From positions 1 to 21,429 of the forward strand of contig JAWXCM010000367.1 of NCBI GenBank assembly GCA_034408745.1: DNA of 21,429 nt. Reading direction: 5' to 3'. A program made the translations under genes and the position numbers. The notes below the pieces were generated by a model, which saw only the letters and a program-made list of their open reading frames with translations, was not told where the DNA came from and made no database searches. Shown in pieces: positions 20,968 through 21,429 of this stretch (position 1 is the first letter of the stretch; each line of letters starts with the position of its first letter). The stretch is from JAWXCM01 sp034408745 (GTDB taxonomy: Bacteria > Acidobacteriota > Terriglobia > Bryobacterales > Bryobacteraceae).

Positions 20968-21429
20968 TTACCAGCCTCGCGTCTGCATCAGCTCGGATTC
21001 AGCGATCCTGGAGATTTCAAGACCGGGCATGCCGATGCCGAGATCTTCGCTGGCTTCGAGTACCTTCGCCGCGTCCTTGTAGTACGTGGTCGCTTTGACG
21101 ATGGCCCTGGCGCGGGCTTCCGGGTCGGACGACTTGTAGATGCCCGAGCCGACGAAGACCGCTTCAGCGCCGAGGTGCATGACGAGCGCGGCATCGGCCG
21201 GCGTCGCGATACCACCAGCCGAGAAGTTGGGCACCGGGAGTCTGCCGTGAGCGGCGACCCACTCGATCAGCTCGTAGGGAGCCATGTGCTTCTTGGCTTC
21301 CATCATCAGCTCTTCCTTGCCGAGCACGGTGAGCTGCTTCATTTCCTTCTGAATGGTTCGCATGTGGCGGACAGCTTCGACGATGTTGCCCGAGCCGGCT
21401 TCGCCCTTGGTGCGGATCATGGCGGCGCC
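20968..21429 (-). CDS. pdxS: Pyridoxal 5'-phosphate synthase lyase subunit PdxS, C-terminal half (5' end outside window)
   Basis: The frame runs through the right edge, so the start lies outside; 153 residues before the stop are visible, roughly half of the usual ~295. GAAMIRTKGEAGSGNIVEAV contains the second active-site lysine of the family, the one that carries the chromophoric intermediate. VPNFSAGGIATPADAALVMHLGAEAVFVGSGIYKSSDP is the strongly conserved phosphate-binding region, and the C-terminal tail is short. PdxS forms a dodecamer decorated by PdxT. It heads the visible part of the pdxS-pdxT-phosphatase operon. Confidence 0.97.
   Translation of the reverse strand, partial: GAAMIRTKGEAGSGNIVEAVRHMRTIQKEMKQLTVLGKEELMMEAKKHMAPYELIEWVAAHGRLPVPNFSAGGIATPADAALVMHLGAEAVFVGSGIYKSSDPEARARAIVKATTYYKDAAKVLEASEDLGIGMPGLEISRIAESELMQTRGW

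Noticed and set aside
1..21429. CRISPR arrays, insertion sequences, attachment sites
   Set aside because: No regularly spaced repeats, transposase or integrase genes, or repeats flanking the tRNA were found; the TIM-barrel fragment alone does not establish a prophage.

Overview
The window looks like a chromosomal segment from an acidobacterium of the Solibacter/Bryobacter type. The best lineage clues are a PQQ-type sugar dehydrogenase carrying the C-terminal domain (TIGR03437) typical of Solibacter-like genomes, a PEP-CTERM surface protein, high GC content and dense, translationally coupled operons. This is inference from protein character; no 16S gene is present.

Layout. 1-954 (+): C-terminal part of a phage-tail-like TIM-barrel protein. 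1037-5869 (-): an operon running leftwards with a PD-(D/E)XK nuclease-like protein, a DUF697-like membrane protein, a secreted glycine-zipper protein, a DsbA-like thiol oxidoreductase and an SDR oxidoreductase. It ends in a decayed DUF898-M48 metallopeptidase gene that has not survived as a reading frame. 5886-12397 (+): PLP homeostasis protein YggS, a GT4 glycosyltransferase, a secreted CocE/NonD hydrolase, the PQQ sugar dehydrogenase, an ABM monooxygenase and an iron-type alcohol dehydrogenase, mostly with 4-20 base overlaps. 12557-13204 (+): a PEP-CTERM protein behind an AT-rich leader. 13317-13751 (-): an RsbW-like ATP-binding regulator. 13796-17630 (+): a coupled four-gene catabolic-looking operon (YdcF, NagA-like amidohydrolase, creatininase family, enolase superfamily).

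The most unusual stretch is 17667-18198. A stand-alone transcription unit has a TTGACA promoter, an 18-codon ORF and a 13-bp stem terminator. It carries 18 consecutive bases able to pair with the universal 3' end of 16S rRNA, with only two G-U wobbles. Directly behind the terminator lies a gutted rtcB gene: N-terminal and C-terminal remnants joined by a deletion of most of the gene. RtcB is the ligase reported to re-attach the cleaved 16S 3' end in E. coli, so the proximity is suggestive but unproven.

18188-21429: a secreted alpha/beta hydrolase (-), a HigB-HigA type toxin-antitoxin pair (+) whose toxin lacks its N-terminus, tRNA-Leu(CAG) (-), and a pdxS-pdxT-phosphatase operon (-) that runs off the right edge. 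With YggS, vitamin B6 synthesis and PLP homeostasis are both represented.

At larger scale, the + strand is C-rich in roughly the first 8-9 kb and G-rich after about 11 kb, whichever strand the genes are on. This is the direction of switch seen at replication origins, but no dnaA-type gene or DnaA box was recognised.
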